Positions 1-10,534 of a stretch of DNA of 64,000 nt are shown here, piece by piece. The DNA lies in the NCBI GenBank assembly GCA_002104985.1, contig MCGO01000011.1:62001-126000 (forward strand). Direction: 5' to 3'. The notes under the pieces were generated by a model. That model was not told the DNA's origin and searched no databases. It worked only from the letters and a program-made list of their open reading frames with translations. This stretch comes from Rhizoclosmatium globosum. Its lineage: Eukaryota > Chytridiomycota > Chytridiomycetes > Chytridiales > Chytriomycetaceae. A program made the translations under genes and the position numbers. Within the stretch, counting starts at the first letter, position 1, and every line of letters begins with the position of its first letter.

Positions 1-375
1 AACGCATTCCGCAGACAACGACAGCCCAACAATTGTCGGTCCAAACAGCTTGACTGAATCATTGTGAGGCAAAATTCCCATTCCATCCTTGTATTCGTTC
101 ACAAGCAGTTGCAAGTCATCAGTCCCATCAACATAAACCTTTGCAACAGTCTGAAGACGATCAATTAGAAACTTGAGTTCTTGCGGAAATGGGCCTAGCC
201 TTTCTGGAACAGTTCCATTCGCAAGATTCACCATGAATCCATACTGTTGCGTGCGTCGTCGGTTGTTTGCGTTCCACTTCCCAACTCCTTCGCCAGACCA
301 TTGGTTTGATTCGATGAATGCGAGAAGTCTTGCTTCTTCGTCCTCTGTGATAAAGTCATTGACGACCTCAGCCAT
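1..375 (-). CDS. AlkB-like 2OG-Fe(II) oxygenase, N-terminal part
   Basis: The reading frame is open from an ATG at 375 to the window edge (125 codons), so the 3' part lies outside. An Arg-Arg-Thr-Gln-Gln-Tyr-Gly stretch is followed by Val-Asn-Glu-Tyr, then Gly-Ile-Leu-Pro-His-Asn-Asp. His-x-Asp is the start of the iron-binding triad of the AlkB fold and the NEY motif is typical of AlkB homologues. Family members oxidatively demethylate nucleic acids or proteins using 2-oxoglutarate, oxygen and Fe(II). The distal His and the 2-oxoglutarate-binding Arg are not in view, so the subfamily (ALKBH6/7/8-like) cannot be set. No intron or frame break is seen in the visible part. Confidence 0.8.
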   Translation of the reverse strand, partial: MAEVVNDFITEDEEARLLAFIESNQWSGEGVGKWNANNRRRTQQYGFMVNLANGTVPERLGPFPQELKFLIDRLQTVAKVYVDGTDDLQLLVNEYKDGMGILPHNDSVKLFGPTIVGLSLSAECV

Positions 376-485
376 GAACTTGCGAGATTTTCATGGTTTA
401 TTTTTGACCTTGACCACTGAAACTGAACCACATATTCTCAACAAATCATGAAAGTCGAATTTCTTGGCTTTATTGCACCCAGTTT

Positions 486-1695
486 TTAAGAAATCAAAAG
501 ATGAACGACGCCAGAAGGTGTCAATACACCCAAGTTGGTTATCAGAGAAGAAACAAGGTGAGGAGGGGTGTAGTCCACATGATGGGCAGACACGAAGGAG
601 TAGTTTGAAGCACTAGCCTCGTCTTCTTGTTAATTTTGTGTTCAGGTAGCTCAACATCTGATTGCGAGAGTGGGAACATGCGGACGAATTTATGACTGGT
701 TCAATTGTTAGATTTTATCCTGAAAAAGAAGGGATACTCACGTTTCAGTCACAGCGTAGAACGGTCTATTGGCAGCCTTCGCGACCAAAGCAATCTGGTA
801 AGTTCCCATCTACCACAAAACATATTAAGAAACAATAACCTATCGTGTTATAAAGTTTACCTGATTAATCAACCCTCCATTCTCAACCACAGCCTCAGCA
901 CCAACCAACACCATATCAACCTTCTCCATCACAAATCCAACTGCAGAGTCTGGAATCAACTTCACAGGGACACCCAGCCTCATCAACGCATCCACAGACT
1001 TTTGTCCATTCTGAGAAGGCCTCGATTCCGTGACAATAACTGAATAACGCTTGTTGAGTTTGACTGCACGTTCAAGGAGAGTCATGACGACACGGGAGTG
1101 TGAGTGAAGAGGATCACGGCACCGTCTTTGATGAGGTTTACACCGACACTATTATAAAAACGTTAACAATGCGAAACCGTCGAACGGATCGAATTATATA
1201 CCTTGCAATCTTCTCAAGGTACCCGCTAGCGTCCCTTGTAAAGCGTTGTTCAAACTCAAGGATACGTTGACGACACACGTCGACTGATTCATCGTGGAAG
1301 TCGGAGTGGTTGAGTTGGAGGAGGAACGCTTCACAGCCTTAGTCGATAGTAGCATGTTTTAGCTTGTTAATCCGGTTAAAGAGTAAGAAACGAACCAGCA
1401 ATAACCGAATAGTTCTTTGGCGGACTCTTCTTTAGTTCGCTGATGCTTCGAGGACTTTTGTTGTCAGTTCGCTCATTGTCGAGGCTTTCTGGTTTGCAAC
1501 GGTGAGGGCGAGGACCTGGATTCAGAGTTGGGTTAAAGGGCGGCCTAGGGAGCCTGGTTGGTTGAGACAGACCTTGACAGCTGCGACGGGAAGACTGAGT
1601 TCAGGGTTCTTTTTAGTCAGCTCATCAAGCTGCATTCGGATCTTGGATGTCGTGGTGGTTGTGGTTGTGGTTGTGGTGGCAGCTGCTTTGGTCAT
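486..1695 (-). CDS. GCN3: eIF2B subunit alpha (Gcn3-like), frame-broken
   Basis: Product resembles the alpha regulatory subunit of eIF2B, the guanine nucleotide exchange factor for eIF2, which senses phosphorylated eIF2-alpha. Key stretches on the minus strand are Val-Thr-Glu-Ser-Arg-Pro, Ala-Val-Gly-Phe-Val-Met-Glu-Lys-Val-Asp and Val-Gly-Ala-Glu-Ala-Val-Val-Glu-Asn-Gly-Gly (840-1085), then Lys-Phe-Val-Arg-Met-Phe-Pro-Leu and, near the end, Thr-Asn-Leu-Gly-Val-Leu-Thr-Pro-Ser. Introns are visible near 1145-1200, 795-840 and 710-755. Two or three single-base frame changes occur, one near 625 (between the Phe-Pro-Leu and Asp-Tyr-Thr-Pro-Pro motifs) and at least one near 1430. The N-terminus has a poly-Thr run encoded by a GTG/GTT-rich stretch. 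ATG 1695 was preferred because it opens directly into this N-terminal region. Family call is strong; exon limits are approximate. Confidence 0.85.
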
Positions 1696-1779
1696 GATTC
1701 GTTGTTTTTGGTGATTCACTCCACCAAAACAAAAGGAAAACAGATGTATTCAATTGCACTCTTTTATTCACGGATCAGT

Positions 1780-2716
1780 TTAGGCCTTCACAACAAATTC
1801 AAACTCGTCCTTGTAATCCTCGGGCACGTTGGCAAGGAAATCAACAGAGCGTCCAAAAGATGCCTTTGCATCCTGTGTCAAAAATGCAGTCAATCCTCCG
1901 TGAACAGAAATAAAGTTGACAAAGTCCCATTCGAGAACACGCGCTACGGTGTGTTTGAGACCCGCAACATTGCCAATGTTTTGAATTTGGCTGCGAAATT
2001 GATTCAGTATTCAATAATAATCATCCATCATAAACTCAACCAGAAACTCACCAAAGTGGTACCCAACGCCGCCCTTCTCAGGTCCATAGTAAGCAGACAC
2101 GGCGAACCCATCTTGTGCATACCAGAAAGAATCACCGCTAATGACAGACTTGCTGCCAGTGTGGTAAAACAAATACTCAATTCGAATTCCAGTTCCATGT
2201 CCAGGAATATGAGACATCTGCTTCATTCCAAACACGGTTTGCAAAACCAACTCTGGTGCCAATTCAGGAAGTGGGTTATCAACTTCAGCGTCCAACAACT
2301 CGTATGGGAATGGGTTCTCTGCGACCTTGGTTTGGATTCTTCCTGGAGGAAGGTATGCCTTGGCAGATGGGAAATGGGGGAGCCAGTCTTTGATGCGCAT
2401 ATAATGGAAATCGCCTGGAGTGAGAATATATGTGACATTCAAGGCTTCTGAGACTTCGAGATCTTTCACAGCTTTGATTGTTTCGTCGGTTGCGAGGGTT
2501 GGGTTCAAGACAACAAGTCCTTTGACGTACGAATAACAAGTGTGCGGTTTCCAATGTTGTGTGGAGTGCCTTCGAAGCAAAAGTCGGTGTGGATTGACCA
2601 GAGGCCTGGAGCAACTAGGTAGGGGGAAAGCGTTGGTATTGATCACACTAGCTGAGTGAAGATGGCTTACGTTGCTGGAGGGAACCAATAGCAGTTTCTG
2701 GATTGAGTGTAGTCAT
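1780..2716 (-). CDS. DUF4336-like metallo-beta-lactamase-fold protein
   Basis: Begins with ATG at 2716 and a short first exon; a GT...AG intron (about 2620-2675) follows. Exon 2 continues with a Leu-Trp-Ser-Ile-His-Thr-Asp stretch, Gly-Leu-Val-Val-Leu-Asn-Pro and an Ile-Leu-Thr-Pro-Gly-Asp-Phe-His segment, then Ala-Tyr-Leu-Pro-Pro-Gly-Arg. This layout resembles the DUF4336 family, a branch of the metallo-beta-lactamase fold of unknown substrate, although the classic HxHxDH zinc motif is not evident. A second intron (about 1995-2050) precedes the last exon, which ends at TAA 1780-1782. One frame change lies near 2530 and the phase at the last intron does not fit exactly, suggesting another indel. 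Function is inferred from the fold only. Confidence 0.6.
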
Positions 2717-3165
2717 TTTCGAATCAAGTTTTTGTTGCAGATGGGCCGTGGGTGATACATGGTGGCTAAGAAACTTTCTATTTGTAATCCTTTTTTAGTT
2801 TATTTGTCTCTGTGAAATAGTACCATGCCACAACAAACAACAGATCCGATAACGATAGTCGTATCCTTGTAATTCTCTTTTTTGTGCTCCGATATCTCCT
2901 AGGTGCGTACACCGTGCGAGCTGCAGCCTATTACACCACTATTACACCCGTTGATCACCACCTCTCACTCACTCACTCACTCGCTCTGAATCCACCCAAA
3001 CAGCCTCGCCCGCCACCGAAGAAACTGACGCCCAAGGCCGACGAGTAGCCCAGTCTTCAACCGGACGACCAAGGCGACAAGCGGCCGTGTCTCAGGCAAA
3101 GGTGGCGTCAACTAAAAAACATTGTTGTTTATTGTCGCTAACCCTATCAATCCCCTTCAATCGAA
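2717..3165. promoter_or_regulatory. Divergent intergenic region with TCAC microsatellite
   Basis: The 449-bp gap separates two head-to-head genes, so it probably carries both promoters. It contains a short (TCAC)n run at about 2964-2982 and purine/pyrimidine-biased stretches. No clear TATA box or known operator was recognised. Confidence 0.45.
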
Positions 3166-3636
3166 ATGGAAAAGGTCGACTCGGTTCTGTCAATGTTTCC
3201 TCACTACCCGCGTGATGTTATTGAGCGCGATCTGGCCCGCACGGGAAGCGTTGAACTGACACTTGAAAACATTCTGTCTGGGGCTCTGGTACATATCGCC
3301 CCCCTCCCAATTGCTCAAAACTTCAAATAATAATTACCTTTCTTAGCCGGCTCCTCCTCCGCCTCCCGTGCCTCAACCTTCCTCCTCATCTCATCTACGA
3401 TCTCCTCCTTCTCCCCATCGCCCTATCTTACGCCAAAAGTCCTTGACCCTGACGCTCCAGAGCCTCCGAAAGTGTGGGAACAAACTGCTGCTGGCCGTGA
3501 AGCGAATTTGAGAGCTCGAAAGGAACATATGGTTCGATTGGCGAGGGAACGGATGGAGAAGGAGAAGGCTGCGAAGGAAGCTGCTCCGGCTTCTACCTCT
3601 GCTGTTGTAAGTGGAAGTGGAAGTGCTGATAATTGA
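3166..3636 (+). CDS. CUE-domain protein (Cue1/AUP1-like)
   Basis: Exon 1 (from ATG 3166) encodes a CUE ubiquitin-binding helix bundle: Met-Phe-Pro near the start, then Val-Ile-Glu-Arg-Asp-Leu and Thr-Gly-Ser-Val-Glu-Leu-Thr-Leu-Glu-Asn-Ile-Leu. A roughly 60-bp intron (about 3289-3347) follows, then a Pro-rich linker and a basic C-terminal helix containing Ala-Arg-Lys-Glu-His-Met-Val and Ala-Arg-Glu-Arg-Met. CUE domain plus basic helix resembles the E2-binding end of Cue1, which tethers Ubc7 for ER-associated degradation. The N-terminal membrane anchor of Cue1 is not seen here. A one-base frame change near 3430 separates the Pro-rich linker from the C-terminal helix. The CUE call is firm; the ERAD role is inference. 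Confidence 0.7.
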
Positions 3637-4045
3637 GAGAGGTGAATTGATGATGGGAAGAATAAATGAGTGAATGTGTACAAGTCATATGACGTACATT
3701 CTGCCATACCAAAAGAGTCCTACATCTTGAGGTCGCCAAATCGATTATATTCGGCCGTTCATTTCGTGCATGTACTCAAATTAAGCGTCGGTGATTTATC
3801 GCATTCCATACCAATAATGAAACAATCAAATTATAGAATTTGGTTCGTCATCACCTTTCTAACGGCGTACCAGCTTATCTTCATCCTTCATTTTCAGAAA
3901 CGAAAACCAGCCTCTTCCTTATCTCAACCAAAGAAAAAAAAAATTCTCCCGAATCAGCCAAAAAACAGGTCATCTGCTCATCCATCATCATCAACGTTGT
4001 CAACGCCCCCCCTCAACAAAAAACCCCCCCCCTCACCCCGAAAAT
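3637..4045. other. Gene-free interval
   Basis: No supported gene. AT-rich sequence with A-runs and C-runs (about 3935-4035) lies just before the next start codon and probably represents the 3' end of the CUE gene and the 5' leader of the next gene. Confidence 0.5.
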
Positions 4046-4566
4046 ATGTTCACAACCTCCACAAAACGAGTCAACCGCTCTCGAATGCTCAGCCTGGAAT
4101 CCACAGCCCTCCGAACCTTCACACATGCAGAGTTATCCGAATTCAACGGGACGGACCCGTCCAAGCCGATTTATCTTGCGCTGAAGGGACAAGTGTACGA
4201 TGTATCTTCGAAGCCGCAGCTTTATGGGCCGGAGGGACAGATGCATCAGTTTGCTGGCAAGGTATTACTCGATTTTCTTTAGATGGGGGCAACTCTTGTA
4301 TTTACGTAATTGCGTGTAGGATTGTTCGAGAGTGTATGGACTTTCGGCTAGAGGTGGACCGCCGACAAAAGTTAAGCGGAGGATTTCTTGGTGGATTACT
4401 CGTCGTTGAACGAACAAGAGGTGATATAATTTTTTTTTTTCAATTTGTGGCTGACAGCTGCAACCGATATATTGACTCCGTTTGTATACAGATGGAGGCT
4501 CTTGAGAACTGGGTTTCATTCTACGATCTGGCATACAAGGTCGTTGGGACTCTTCGTAAAGCATAA
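4046..4566 (+). CDS. MAPR/Dap1-type cytochrome b5-like protein 1
   Basis: Membrane-associated progesterone receptor (MAPR) family, the heme-binding, cytochrome b5-like proteins that include yeast Dap1 and human PGRMC1; Dap1 supports sterol-synthesis P450s. Seen: Phe-Thr-His-Ala-Glu-Leu, Pro-Ile-Tyr-Leu-Ala-Leu-Lys-Gly, Val-Tyr-Asp-Val-Ser, a Tyr-Gly-Pro heme-loop segment and Phe-Ala-Gly-Lys before a donor site at 4262. Exon 2 (from 4320) starts Asp-Cys-Ser-Arg; a further intron precedes the last exon, which reads Glu-Asn-Trp-Val-Ser-Phe-Tyr and Val-Val-Gly-Thr. One base appears to be missing near 4377, as the two halves of exon 2 lie in different frames. No N-terminal membrane helix is obvious. 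It is followed 177 bp later by a paralogue. Confidence 0.8.
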
Positions 4567-4743
4567 TTTTTTAAGTTACAGCCCCTTCTAATCGTTACCC
4601 GTTGCCCTCCTTAATTTCCTAATACTCTAGTAATAATAAAATACCTACAGTACACTTGAAAAACATCAAATCTCGATTCAAAAACATTATCTCAATCTCC
4701 CCTTCTCACCCCTTTGCCAGCCTCAACCTGTCAACACCCCCAA

Positions 4744-5320
4744 ATGCTGCAAAACAGGAGTCGCAGCGCCACAGAGCCCGAAAGGCAACAGCCCCCGCCG
4801 CACCCGAGAAATACCTCTTCTCCCTTCCCTTCGGAGCTTGCGGAGTTCGATGGTCGAGATCCAGAGAAACCAATTTACCTGTCACTCAAAGGCATGATAT
4901 ACGACGTCTCACACCGAAGAGACCTGTATGCACCTGGCGGACAGATGAATGAATTCGCTGGAAAGGTATAACCAATTCATTCGAAAGGGAAACCCCCCAT
5001 GTTTGGATTATCTCGAATGTTTAACGGAATTTCGGGGGCCCTTATCTAAAACTACAAACAACAACAGGACGTTACTAGAGCGTTTTCAATGTCGTCTATG
5101 GGGTCAAGGAACAAGCTTAAGCCGACGGACTTCAATGCGGACTTTCAGGTCATGTCAGATGAACAGGTGTGTGATGTTGTGGGACATGTGATTTTTGCTG
5201 TCGCCTCTGACACTTGATTTGGAGTTGCTAATCATATGACAATAGAGAGAAACATTAGAGAATTGGGTTGCATTCTATGACGCGGCATATAAGGTTGTTG
5301 GGACGATACGAAAGGAGTGA
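4744..5320 (+). CDS. MAPR/Dap1-type cytochrome b5-like protein 2
   Basis: Complete gene of three exons: 4744-4965, 5068-5166 and 5246-5320. All junctions are GT-AG and phase 0, giving 131 residues without a frame break. Conserved features are Glu-Leu-Ala-Glu-Phe-Asp-Gly, Pro-Ile-Tyr-Leu-Ser-Leu-Lys-Gly, Ile-Tyr-Asp-Val-Ser, Tyr-Ala-Pro-Gly-Gly, Phe-Ala-Gly-Lys, and a C-terminal Glu-Asn-Trp-Val-Ala-Phe-Tyr plus Val-Val-Gly-Thr. It matches the cytochrome b5-like heme/steroid-binding fold of Dap1 and PGRMC. ATG 4744 was chosen because the upstream in-frame start at 4714 is TTG. Exon structure parallels gene 1, so the pair is probably a tandem duplication. Confidence 0.88.
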
Positions 5321-5382
5321 TTCGTTTTTTAAGATATAAACCCAGTAATAAATCAAGCAGTAAGAACAAGTATTTGAAAAGC

Positions 5383-6550
5383 TTAAGCAGCGTCTCCCAG
5401 AAACTGATCCAATAATTCCTGAATGACGAGGATTTAGCCATGATATTCAACAACTTCGAACAAAAACAAACCTGTTTTCTCTTGCGAACGATCCACGCTT
5501 CCACTTCTGCCAACGTAGGAATGCATTCGTCTACAAATTTGTACACGTCTTTTGTTTCCTCAAATCTGGCGCTTGGATCATCACCATCTTCCTCCATATC
5601 ATCCGAGGCTTTTGAAGGGAATCCAGCAGAAATATCGTATGCCAATGCAGCCTCGTACACTATAAAATTCCGTCAGCCAAGAGCCCAACACTTTCAAAAG
5701 AATCCTAACTCTTTGCCCTCAGTTTCGTTTCATATGCCACCAACTCCCCATCGTCTTCGTCACGGTATCCATAGTAATCTGCGTCAACGGCTTTATGCAT
5801 TTCCGCTCTTGTTTTCGGAGCTGATTCGTCATCTATTCAATGTCTATGAGTCTGCTGCATTGTCGCTTGAGGATACGCAAGGCTTACTCTTCTGAGACTC
5901 AAACAGTTCCTTCACACCCGGTAAATCTTTTGCTCGACCAAAGTATCTGTAGTCAATCTGATGAGCACTCTTGTACCCAATCCGCCATTGAAACAAACGA
6001 ACCTGTATCCCCTGCTCCCTGGAACCTCCTTCCCTTCCGCATCCAGTATCTTTGATGAACCCTCTAAACACCATATAAGTCTGAGCACATACACCACCTC
6101 CAGACTCACCCTATAATCGGGACCACCCAGCTCCTTGATACGATACTCCCAGGCCCTCTTATCCCGAAACAGCTTATTGATTTTATCGTTCAAGTCCCTG
6201 ACCTGATACTCGGTGAGCCCCGCTGAGTCCTCGGTCAGCCACAACGAACCAACAAACAACCCAAAAAAGGACTCACGGTCTTGGATCTTTGCGACTTTTC
6301 TCGATATTTCTCTGATGATGTCGCCGCGCCACCGATCGGCTTCGCGGACTGTTGAGACGCGCGCCGTGTTTCCGGGCCGCCGTTCGTTTCGCGCAATTCC
6401 GATTCCGAGTTCCGCGTTTTGGGCTTCGCGGAACCGGAAGAGCATCGACTGCGCCTTCTCTTCGTTTCGGGCCTGGGTTTGTGTTCGAAGTTGGTTGGTT
6501 AGTGTGTGCTGAAGGTGGGGTGGGGGGGGGGGGGGGGGACTGCGCACCAT
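5383..6550 (-). CDS. ISY1: Pre-mRNA splicing factor ISY1
   Basis: ISY1 is a component of the Prp19/NTC-associated spliceosome. The first coding exon is only the ATG at 6548-6550: the intron 6473-6547 joins it to Ala-Arg-Asn-Glu-Glu-Lys-Ala, the usual ISY1 N-terminus. Later exons encode Trp-Arg-Gly-Asp-Ile-Ile-Arg-Glu-Ile-Ser, Val-Arg-Asp-Leu-Asn-Asp-Lys-Ile-Asn-Lys-Leu, Ile-Lys-Glu-Leu-Gly-Gly-Pro-Asp-Tyr, Gly-Lys-Glu-Val-Pro-Gly, Tyr-Phe-Gly-Arg-Ala-Lys-Asp-Leu-Pro-Gly-Val, Asp-Tyr-Tyr-Gly-Tyr-Arg-Asp-Glu-Asp-Asp-Gly, and Glu-Ala-Trp-Ile-Val-Arg-Lys-Arg-Lys. The last exon ends Leu-Leu-Asp-Gln-Phe-Leu-Gly-Asp-Ala-Ala with stop at 5383-5385. At least six introns are inferred. It converges with MAPR gene 2. 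Confidence 0.9.
6522..6538. repeat. G17 homopolymer in ISY1 intron 1
   Basis: A run of 17 G (C on the coding strand), preceded by GGGGT, lies inside the intron that follows the ATG-only exon. It could act as a length-variable or structure-forming element close to the start codon, or its length may be a sequencing estimate. Confidence 0.9.
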
Positions 6551-6673
6551 TTTGGTGAAAGTTTGTTGTCCTCCAGAAAAGACAATAAAGACGAATAATA
6601 ACTTTATTCATTGTTACATGTTCATTCAACCTTCTTAGACTCTAAAAATAAGTCTTACACTTCACCATCCAAA

Positions 6674-9600
6674 TTACTCCTTCTTATCCCCTCCTCTCCA
6701 CCCCGCCAAAAACCCTAACGCACTCCCCGTCCGTGTTGGAGGCTTTGGAGCAGTAGGCGACATCACCCCTCCCTCAGTACCAGGCGAAACAACATCTCCA
6801 GACACAGAATCCCTCCTCAAAGGCGTCATACTTCCATCCAAACTCCTCCCCGCCGCCGCCGCCGCAGCAGCAGCAGCGTCTCCAGCACCCGCCTCCTTAA
6901 TCAAGAACGAATCCATAAATCCGTAAAAGTCTCTCCAGCAGCACCCCAACAGCCCCCGCAACACCAACCCTCTGCTTCCCATCCCCTCCACCACCACCAC
7001 CCCCACCAACCTTCCTCATAAGCCAACCTTGACCTTCTCTTCATCACTCAGTTTCAAGACACTCGCAATCACAGTCAACATCTCAAACCGCTTCGAGTCG
7101 CCGCGGGGTGCTCCCAGGAACTGAACAACGAGGTTCGAGATGAGTCGTCGGTCGACTTGGTTGTCGGCAGAAGCGGCGCGGCGGATGGCTTCAGAGAGGT
7201 ATGTCTCGAGGGATATGATGCGGCCGCGGAGTTTCCCGACTTCGGCGGTACGTTCGGCGAGTTGGTTTGTGAGGTCGGTTGTTGTGCTGGTGGATGCGAT
7301 TGTTTCTGAGACGGAGGCGAGTTGGGATTCGGCTTGCTCTGCGCGGGCGCGGTATTCTTGGAGGGATGAGGTTGCGGTTGCGAGTTGTTTGGACATGGTT
7401 TCGATGCCAAATCGATTTCAGCTTGTTTTGCTAAGTACACATACCGTTAATTACCCCAGATCATCCTCAATAAAAAAAAACAAAAACGTACATGCTTGGA
7501 ACTCCTCCAAAACAGCCTGCAAGTTCCCAAGACTAATCAAATCCCTTTCCCTTCCTCGAACAGCCTCCTCCAACCCAGCACGCGCTTCCATAAGCTCTCT
7601 CTGCGCTTCAACAGAGTTCTCTTCCGCGATCCGGACCGCATTCGTAGCTTCACTTGCCATCACTTCCCATGTCTCGCGTTCACGTTCAAGCGTCTCAACT
7701 TGCACGCGGTATTCATCAACGAGGGATTGCGTTTTGACTAGTCCTGTGTGAATGCTTCTTCGGACTCGGCGAGGTGGTGTTGCAAGGTTGTTAGTTTTCG
7801 GTGTAAAGTTTCGTTCTCAGCGCGGAGAGCTTCGAGTTGAGATTCGAGATCTTGTAGGCTTGATTGACTATTGATATTGTCGTCTGTGGAAGAAGTGTTG
7901 TTGGATGGCATTTCAGAAATAGCTGCTTGTTGTTGTGCGGCAGAAACAGCTGCAGTGAGGTCTGCGATTTCAGTCTTTAGGAGTTGTTTCTCGTCTGTCA
8001 AATTTGCGATTTGTGTAGTAAGGGAATCACATGTGCACGAAGGCTCTTATTTGCATCCTACGGAGTTTTCGTCAGATCTACTCTTTCCACAAACCGCAAA
8101 AAACGTTACCATCTCCTCCTGCAACTTTGGCGCAACAGTATTCTTGAGTTTATCCATCAACCTAGCGTGATCCGCAACAGCCTTCTCCCTCTCCGCCCCA
8201 ATCACTTTCACAGTCTCCTCCAACTCCCTCACAACCCGACTCTTCTCTTCCAGCTCCGCATTCAAATCAACCATCACCTGTTCATACTCTATACCGAAAA
8301 AACCCCCATTAGTACCCAAAAAACCCCTCATCCCAAAAACAAAAAAATAAACTCACCCAACTTAACAGCCTCAACACCCGCCCTCCCACCACCAGCACCA
8401 TTCCTAACCTCCTCCAAAACCCTATTAAACGCAGCCTTCACACTAACAGGCAACGCCCCAAACCCATCAACCCCTTCCCCCTCCCCTTCCCCTTCCAAAA
8501 CCCTCCCCAAAATCCCCAACCCCTCCAAAACCTGCTCCCCAAACACCTCCATCTCCCCGCGAACAGCATCCACACCCGCCTTCTCGCTCGCAACAGTCTT
8601 ATGCGCATGTGACAGCTGTGCCTGCAACTCCTCGACCTGTGCGCGGAGGTCCGTGAGTTTGTATTCGAGGTCTGTGACGCGGATGGAGTGTGTGGTTTCG
8701 AGGTGGAGGAGGGATTCGGAGAGGCGGGTTTCGAAGTCTTGCGGCGGGTGTTGGTGGTGGGGGTCGTCGGGTGGTGGTGGGTGGGAGTCGGATGTGGAGT
8801 CGACGTAGGATTTGTATTCGGTTTGGAGGGTTGTGAGGGCGGTTTGGTTTCTGTGAGGTCAGCGGTGAGGGATTCGGTTGTTGCTGTGAGGGTTGCGAGG
8901 GCTGTTTTTGTGTTGTGAGGTCTGTTGTGAGGGATTGGGTTTCGGTTGTGAGGGTGGTTATTTGGGAGATGTAGGATTCGTTTTCGGTTGTGAGGGTGGC
9001 GATTTTCGTGGTGAGGAGGTTGTTTTCGGTGGAATATTGTTCGAGTTGGGCAGTGACGGAGTCAAGTTGACTTGTTGCTTCAGACAATTGAGCTGATAGA
9101 TCAGCGACTTGCGATTCCAACTCTGAAGTGACTTCCTGCGTCTGCTCCAACTTTGTTGAAAGGTGATGGTTCTTATGTTTCAAGTCCGTCAATTGAGTGT
9201 GAAGAGCATCCAAATCCTGCTTCATGGTCTCCTTCTCCAAATCATCACCCAACTGAGATGGATCCTGCGTCTGTAAATTTTCTAATTGTTGTTGAAGCAC
9301 TTCCTTGGATTCTGTAGTCTCTCGGAGAGATGCTTCGAGGAGCGAGGATTTGTCGCGTGCTTCTTTGAGGGATTGAGTGAGAGTGGAAGTGGTGGACTGA
9401 AGTGACTCGACTTCTGATTTATAAAATTCAATGTCTTCTTTGAGGGATTCTAGTTCCTTTTCGTGAGATGCAGATTGGGTTGCCAATTGGGATTGCAGAG
9501 CAGAAATTTCGGCAGAGAGGTCGAGAGAAGCAGAAGGTGGGACGGGAGAAGAGATGGGGGATTTTGCTTGCAGCTTCTTGTTTGCTTCCAGAGTCTGACG

Positions 9601-10468
9601 CAGTTTACTTTGAAGTTTGGCCACCTTTTCTTGGGATTGAGTGAGGGAGGTTTGTGTTGCCGAGTGTTGTTCGTGCAGAGATTCAAGTTGCTGTTTTGTC
9701 GTAGCAAGTTCGAGTTCCAATGCATCGAGTTGTTTGCTTTGATTGCCTCCTCCTTCTGTTTGGCCAATTGTTGTTCAAGGGCCCGAACCTTCTGCTCCCA
9801 CACTCTAGCCTCCGATTGCAGTTGTAAATGCAGGGCAGTTATTTCAGTTTCAGCCTGTGACAGGGATTCGGAGAGGGACGAGTTTTCCGACTGAAGTTTG
9901 ATGAGTTGTTGCTGGTCAACGTGTTGTTGTTGTGATGAGTCCTGTTGATGGATCTTAGTTCCAGTCACAGTATGTTACGGGATAAAGTACCGAAGAAGCA
10001 AGTTTAGCCTTGAGGGTCTTTACTTCGTCTGCGAGAGGCCTCAGATGAGCCACAGCCTTTGCGAGTTTGTCCTGGAGAGCAGCGTTCTTTGCCTCGAGAG
10101 CGGCCTCGTTTGAAGCTTCGAGTTTTGCAGTTAACTGAGCTATTTGGCGGTCTTTCTCTGCGAGCTGGGATTGATGAACAGATTAGAATTGGAGGGAGAT
10201 CGAGAGAGGAGGGAGAGAGAGACCAACCTCGTCCTTCCAGCTGCCCTGGCCACCTCGGAGACCTGTCCCGAAGTGAAGTAGTTACGAGTTAGAGAGAGCG
10301 AGTCCAACCACAAACCAAGTCACCTTCTCTCGTGTCAGAACCATCATCGTCGCCATCAACCGCCGCGGCAACATCGCTCACAACCTTCGACACGAGCGAC
10401 AGACCAGACGTCAACGCAGATGATCCGTTGGCGAACCACGATGACGCCGAATTCGATGTCGTGCTCAT
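6674..10468 (-). CDS. Coiled-coil golgin with GRIP domain
   Basis: Long coiled-coil protein of the trans-Golgi type. ATG at 10468 opens a Ser-rich N-terminus ending in an acidic Asp-Gly-Asp-Asp-Asp patch. Most of 7450-10300 encodes Leu/Gln/Glu-rich heptads, interrupted by short introns. Between about 7020 and 7160 lies a GRIP-like domain: Leu-Ile-Ser-Asn-Leu-Val-Val-Gln-Phe-Leu, then Arg-Phe-Glu-Met-Leu-Thr-Val-Ile-Ala-Ser-Val-Leu-Lys-Leu-Ser. GRIP domains bind Arl1-GTP and recruit golgins (Imh1, golgin-97/245) to the trans-Golgi. A 100-residue tail with poly-Ala, Ser/Thr-Pro motifs and a Lys-Lys-Glu end follows. Frame changes near 9720 and 8850 cut the coiled coil, probably indels. Divergent from MAPR gene 3, with 66 bp between start codons. 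Confidence 0.8.
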
Positions 10469-10534
10469 TTGTTGTCTTTTGTGTTGGTTGTTTTTGACTA
10501 AATAGAAGGGAAAAGAGAACTCTCTTCAAAATAC

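Noticed and set aside
1502..1714. Poly-Val open stretch
   Set aside because: Reverse reading of the poly-Thr tract at the eIF2B-alpha N-terminus.
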